From Polytrichum commune (Eukaryota > Streptophyta > Polytrichopsida > Polytrichales > Polytrichaceae): DNA of 64,000 nt. The notes beneath the pieces are model-generated. The model did no database searches. It was not told where the DNA came from and saw nothing but the letters and a program-made list of their open reading frames with translations. Shown here piece after piece: positions 58,464-64,000 of the stretch. The DNA is taken from positions 8,246,001-8,310,000 of the forward strand of contig OX485809.1 of the NCBI GenBank assembly GCA_950295325.1. The letters run 5' to 3'. The translations under genes were made by a program, and so were the position numbers. Within the stretch, counting starts at the first letter, position 1. Every line of letters starts with the position of its first letter.

Positions 58464-60380
58464 TGAATGCCTTTGACCTCTAGGGTAGTGACTAGAGTTA
58501 ACCATGAAATAATTTCATGATTGAGTTGTATTGGGAATAGTTTTTGCGAACCGCTTTTTCCTTCAAGTGTATACTATTAGTGGTGTAGAGCCTAGAATGT
58601 TGCTAGGCCAAGCATAGTATAGTACCCAACTATATATACTAGTGTTATGTGGGACCTAGATCTAAAAGCTTTGATTGAAGCATGAACAAATATTGCATGT
58701 CAAATAGTTGTGTGCAATTCTTAGTCTAGATCTCGTGGAAAGAAAAAGTGTAGCAGGAGGCAATTGAAGGCAGTGGATTGAGTGTGACTTTGTGGGCACT
58801 TGCCATTGCACGTGGTTTCATAGCTATAGACATTATATATAGTAGGCAATTCACTTCCAAAACCACACGTAACAATTTTCTCATTGACTCGTACCATAGC
58901 TCTCTAGTAGCTTGGGCACCCTTCTGCCTAATAATTAATTAAAGTGCGAAAGCAAGTAAGGCGGATTCAAAAAGCAAATTAAAATGAGCTAGACATTCAT
59001 CCAAGCCATTTCTATAATTCGTGAATGGTTTTCTTAATTTCATCTGTGGCAGCTACAATTAACCTAAACACTTTCCCTTTAACCAACATTCCTTGCATGA
59101 AAGTTTGTTCTTTACTTGTATGCGAGGGTTTTGCTTGGCAACAATTTTTTCTTTGATTTGATGCTACTTTGTTGGATTCCAATGAATATCACTCGCATTG
59201 TTATGATTTTAGGCACTCTTTGAATGTTATTTCTTTTTCTTTGGACACTCAAATAAAATGAATTTCCCAAAAATTTAGGCACCTCTAAAATTAATAATTT
59301 TCTACCCAAGTTGCTAGAGAGCTACGGTGTCATGTTTAGTCTATGCAACCAACGTTGCTAAGATACACCTAGTGTCTTGTGGATCTTTGAATCTAATAAA
59401 CACTTCAGTATGAGCACAAGCATGGTTTCATGTTGGAGAACATTGTGATGGATGTGGGTGAACCGCAAGTCAACACAATATGTCACTTTTAATTCAAAAG
59501 GTCACACTAACGACTCTATTTGGTGAGTAGGAACCAATGTTGGTCTGGCTGGTATCGCCGTCTCTTAATATTATTTGGGCGTGTGAAATGAGGAATTAAC
59601 AATTTTTGATGCCAATAGGGTATCGATACTTGACATTTTATTTTATTTTCAACACCGTATGGGTCCATATACGATGCAAAATCCTTCATGCCTAGAATCG
59701 CCCTAGTATCAATATGTTGAGGATGTCATTGACCTAAACATTAACTCGGGTATACAAAGATTCTGTCACCTTGACGTACCCAGTAGCCAGTCAAATGTCT
59801 ATCAATATTTGACTGGTATGACAATTTCGATGCCCACAGGTTGATTCTCTAACAATGTCATTGATGTTGATTATTGGTACCATGAGCATTCCCCTCTATA
59901 TACTAGACCAACATTGATAAGAACAAGCCTCCTATGAGTTTAGGAACCCATTCCATCCAAGTAGACCCCATTACACTAATTTGGAGATTCTAAAACCATT
60001 TTGATGCTAAATTGTCTTCAAATACAATATCTCATGATATTGAACATTTCTATACATTCTCATATTCCCAATGGTTATATTTATATATATATATATGCAT
60101 GCCCCAAACCATGGTTTAAATAGAAATATAATATTCTACACGTTTTTCATGTTTTTAATGGTGGAACCCCCCCCCCCCCCCGGAAATCATATCCTTGGAT
60201 GGGTACAAATTCTTGGATGGATGAAAAATGTATAGTATAATCATCCATAAGTGACTTCATCACTCCAAGTCCCAAGTCCCAAGTCAAGACAGAGTCAAAG
60301 GATAAGTATCCCTTTGAAACAATTCTGGATTTATTGTATTCATTTAACCTTTACCAATCAGTTCTCAGTAGATATACAGC
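58464..60380. other. AT-rich intergenic DNA, no gene
   Basis: Fragments at 58640-58740 and 59380-59460 faintly resemble the dispersed repeat at 42870-43100. A short AT-rich run (about 60080-60097) and a poly-C run of 15 (60167-60181) are present. Confidence 0.45.
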
Positions 60381-60382
60381 TA

Positions 60383-60682
60383 CACTTTTGTTTTTGGTCT
60401 AATTAGTGTGGGCCACACTAATTTTCAACCCATGCTCAATTTTTGGTAGAAAATTAGCGCAAGCCATAATAATTGTTTTCCTAGAAAATTAATGTGGGTG
60501 ATTGCTTTCTTTGTGCTATTCTTATCTTACAAGAAATATTCCATGTGTTGGTTGAAAGTCTTCATGAAGACTTAAGGGAAGACTTGGGGTCTTGGACCCT
60601 CGTTAATGCCGCCTTAAATTGGATATATTTGTGTGGTCCACACTAATTTTCCACCAACACTAATAGGATTATATAGTGTGGT
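60383..60682. mobile_element. TA-type MITE, family C, copy 1
   Basis: About 300 bp, inverted relative to 60964-61322, sharing GTGTGGGCCACACTAATTTTC, TTTTCCTAGAAAATTA, GTTGGTTGAAAGTCTTCA and AAGACTT-type segments. The left end follows TA; the right end is slightly decayed. Confidence 0.65.
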
Positions 60683-60785
60683 TAGTATGCACACGAAATA
60701 ATATGATATAGCTTAGTTGATAAAAAAATGATTGTGTCAGTAAACAGTTTAGCATGTAACTCCAAATGGTAACCCCCACTAATCA

Positions 60786-60937
60786 GACAAAAAGAAGTGC
60801 GGTTATAGATTAACCACTTGAGTTTGAGAAATAGTCGACTCAAAATCAAGACTTCAAGAGAACAATTGATCAATTTACAGGAATGAAAAATATTCCTCTA
60901 TTTAGCAAAGAAAAACCAAAAGTTGTCAACATGTAAC
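60786..60937 (-). mobile_element. CCGG-family MITE, truncated copy
   Basis: Carries the TTGAGTTTGAGAAATAG...CAAGACTTCAAGAGAA...CAACATGTAACC part of the family, cut off where the next copy begins. Confidence 0.6.
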
Positions 60938-61545
60938 CAATGAATGGGGAGGCCCAACAACTACACCAAATAGTCCTTTTTAGTGTGGGTGGAAAATGAA
61001 CATGGTAATAATTAGCATGGGCCACAATAATTTTCTATTCAAGGTGGGTCCAAGACCTTGGGTCTGCCTCTAAGTCTTTGTGAAGACTTTCAACCAACAC
61101 CTTTCATAGAAATAAAATAGTCACCTTACATCAAAGGTAATATAAAAACAAATAATTAGCCACATGAATTTTCTAGGAAACAATTATTGTGGCCCACGCT
61201 AATTCTCTAGTAGAATTTTAGCTTGGGTTGAAAATTAATGCCGCTTGCATTAATTCTCATTATGAGAATTAGAATGGGCTCTAGAAAACTGTTGCAGCCC
61301 ACATGGAAAGGATTGTTTAGTGTAGTTACAGATAAACCGTTGAGTTTTGAGAAATAGCCAGCTCAAATTCAAGACTTCAAGAGAATTACTGATTGATTGG
61401 TAGGGATATTTACAAAATACTCCTCTATTTAATAAAATAAATAAAATGAAAGATGTCAACATGTAACTAGTTGGTATTGAAAACACTAGGACCTTGACCG
61501 ATTATGCCCAAAAATCTCCCCGGACACTAAGCACTTTCCCAACCG
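60938..61545 (-). mobile_element. CCGG-family MITE interrupted by a family C MITE
   Basis: The host ends are 60938-60963 and 61323-61545 (to CTCCCCGGACACTAAGCAC). Removing the TA-flanked insert 60964-61322 restores the arrangement seen at 48502-48731. Confidence 0.65.
60964..61322. mobile_element. TA-flanked MITE, family C, nested copy
   Basis: 359 bp flanked by TA (60962-60963, 61323-61324). It begins CACCAAATAGTCC and ends GGATTGTTTAGTG. The insertion site is the same TA used by the family-B MITE at 8111-8532 in another host copy. Confidence 0.7.
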
Positions 61546-63789
61546 CAACTAAGGTTCATATTCTATTCTCTTGGAGTGTGGAGACCCATTCTTGTACACT
61601 TGCATGGATCCCAAGTGAGTCACATTTGGACTAATAGGTAAACTGACCTATTTGGTGGATGCCACCGTCACTGAAGTAATGTAAGGGCCATTTTACACAT
61701 GTGACCAAGGGCCATGGGAGAAAATGATATAGGGTTTTTGTGGTCATGGTCAATGGTTTGAAGACCATGATTAAGAGAAACACACATCATTATTAGAAAG
61801 CCTTGGTTATGGGTAATAGTGTAAAGTGGAGATAAAGTAGTCCCATAATTTACGTTGGTGACAACATCAAAATATTCTTTCATTTGTTTCTTCATGTTAT
61901 TTCATCCTACAAATATGTTAGAATGATCTATAATATTGTGGGGTTTAAGGTTTGCATATGGTTTAGGATTTTAAAGGTAATGTTATTATTTTATTTTAAT
62001 TGAAATTAATTTCTTTTCATATACAGATTGGCTAACATTAGGTTTTCCAAAAATCATTAATCAAATGTAAAATATTTATTTAATGGAAGAAAATTTAAAG
62101 CACGTGTTATTGTTGGTATCCCAACATACTAGACACATTTGACATCATTGATTTTGATGTGATTCTAACAACTCTCTATATATATGTATTCAATTATTTT
62201 ATATAATATAATTATATCATGGTTTGAAATTTAGGGTTTAGAAATCCTCATTTATAAATAGCTTTTTAGTGCTTGTCATGTTTATCCTTTCTCCTCATGT
62301 TTATTGCGCATTCTAAGTGTTTGTAATTTTTATTTGATTGAATAATATTTGTTTAATTTTAGCATAGAATCACATACCGATTATTTTAATTGACATTATC
62401 TTAGTTAACTTTGATGGATATTTGCCTTAACTCTCAAATAAGGTGCTAAAGGATCTATGGTTAGGGTATCAACCAAGAGTGAATATACAATCAATATTCT
62501 AATTTGAGGTGGATATTAACATAAACTCTAGGTGAAGATCTTAAAAGACCTATGGTTAGGGTATCAACCGAGAGTGTGTACCCCAAACGACACTCTGACC
62601 TTTGGCGGATATTAACCTTAACCAAAGATTAAGGTGGTGATGGAAATTAACTCAATGTGATGAAGTTATCAATAAACAGTTCATGTTTTATTTTGTTGTG
62701 TGTTGTGTTGTGTTGTGTTGTGTTGTTTGGTTTGCTTTTGCTTTTGAAACTATGAGAGGTTCAAGATTAAAAGAGATATTTATGAGTAAGTTATGTTAAA
62801 CAGAAAGTTTAGAGATTAAGAGAAATCTAATTTTGATTCAAAGTGAAGAAATGAAAAGAGGTCCAAAACTTCTTCACAGAAAGGAAACTAAATGAGATCC
62901 ATTAGTGATTCAAAGTGAAGATACTAAGAGAGAGATCTAATACTTAAAAGAGATCCTAGAGAGAGACAAATGACTAAGAGATATCTGATTATGATTTAAA
63001 GTTGGGAGACTATGAGATCCAAGAGAGATGAAAGATCTAGAGGGATCCAATAATGCTTAAAAACTAGTAGACTACAAGATATTCAAGAATGATTCTAAGC
63101 TAATTAGTTAAGAAAGATCACTAAGGTACTCTGTCTAAATACTTAGCTCCAAGAATGCAAATGGAGGACCATAATTACTAAAACACAAACCAAAAACTCC
63201 TCAAGGCATAATCTAATAGCCAAAATCAACACTCACACAAACCAAGAGTTACAAACACATATTCTACAAGCCAAGAGCCACAAACCACCAAGATCCTCAA
63301 GAGGATAGAGAAAAAAGGAAGATGAGATTCTGACAAAGGCCTTCTATGAAGTCCCTTGTATTGGTGGGTGGGATAGGAAGTGCTCATGGCCACCCTTATT
63401 AAGACTTCAGGCATGTTAATTATGGGTAGCTAAACATATAGATACAAAGTCAACAACCTGTTAGTCCAAATTTAAGTCGTGACAAAAACAAGAGCCCTTA
63501 GACAAGGAGTAATCTTATACCAAGTGATATTCTTAGAACCACATAAATAGACTCCATTTCACAAAGATAAAAGTCAATTTCCTTGGGCTTTGAGATGAGA
63601 ATACATAGACGTTGCAAAATCAAAGCCGATTGCAAAAACAATTCAATCTCTATATTACGACACTCGATTATATGACACTTGACATTACAACACCTTGACT
63701 GTATAACACATTTCCTATTGACCACATTCTAGTGTTGATTTACCTCCATATCACGATGCTCACAATACAATACAATACAATGCCAACCT

Positions 63790-63822
<33 letters not shown>

Positions 63823-63935
63823 TTTGAGATAGGTCATTTTCTTGAGAAACCTCGATAGTATGACATTTTACGTCAAACCATCATATTATTGAGAATACGA
63901 CATTCAAATATTATAACGCTTTCTTGCGAGACTAA
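61546..63935. other. AT-rich intergenic DNA, no gene
   Basis: Contains a (TTGTG)n run at about 62696-62726, a degenerate purine-rich repeat (GATTCAAAGTGAAGA...AAGAGAGATC) at about 62760-63090 and a 30-base poly-A at 63791-63820. No coding exon recognised. Confidence 0.5.
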
Positions 63936-64000
63936 GGGCCACTTCACACACAAGCCAAGAGCCACGACCATGAAATTGTGAGAGCCCAAAAGAAAGTGTT
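63936..64000 (-). mobile_element. Tourist-like MITE, family A, copy 4 (cut by window edge)
   Basis: Starts GGGCCACTTCACACACAAG after TAA and matches the reversed right end of 43902-44400, including GTGAGAGCCCAAAAGAAAGTG. The rest lies outside the window. Confidence 0.7.

Noticed and set aside
1-64000. CRISPR arrays, bacterial operons or phage modules.
   Set aside because: Spliced plant genes throughout. The short tandem repeats have no spacer structure.

Overview
This window looks like nuclear DNA of a land plant, probably not a flowering plant (bryophyte-like). The evidence is plant gene families (a full-length LRR receptor kinase and a thylakoid-type DnaJ zinc-finger protein), telo-box motifs (AAACCCTA) near the NUP98 start, GT-AG introns, AT-rich intergenic DNA full of MITEs, and a NUP98-NUP96 gene that is still one fused reading frame (Arabidopsis encodes the two separately). 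The species cannot be named from the sequence alone.

Layout. 1-563: the first two exons of a NUP98-like gene on the minus strand, leaving the left edge. ~128-2060 and ~8870-10837: a large inverted repeat carrying the promoter, 5' leader, start exon and intron 1 of two head-to-head NUP98-type genes, separated by a ~6.8 kb spacer of MITEs, AT-rich DNA and a small secreted-peptide-like ORF. 10401-22735: a complete 24-exon NUP98-NUP96 gene (1899 aa: FG repeats, GLEBS motif, autopeptidase domain with HF/S cleavage site, NUP96 scaffold). ~22.7-30.5 kb: transposon graveyard with two hAT-like remnants, a SINE with target-site duplication, a Tourist-like MITE, a Tc1-like pseudogene and TA-flanked MITEs. 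31066-34038: a 4-exon plastid DnaJ-type zinc-finger protein (198 aa, PSA2/EDA3-like). 35583-40175 (minus): a 3-exon LRR receptor-like kinase (1159 aa), convergent with the previous gene. 41.8-64 kb: no convincing host gene. It holds a solo LTR with a 5-bp duplication, a pogo/Tigger element with matching TIRs and TA flanks, MITEs of several families (some nested), a 1.9 kb direct repeat, a palindromic 37-bp minisatellite and degenerate satellite-like arrays.

The three complete genes are unrelated housekeeping or signalling genes: nuclear pore, photosystem assembly and a surface receptor. The most unusual points are the fused NUP98-NUP96 gene in a plant, the head-to-head NUP98 promoter inversion with a steep identity gradient, introns that contain decayed tandem copies of their own exon/intron junction, and two different TA-MITEs sitting in the same TA of the same host MITE family. 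Exon boundaries were assigned by hand from splice consensus, phase and family similarity. No search or alignment program was run, and identities are eye estimates.
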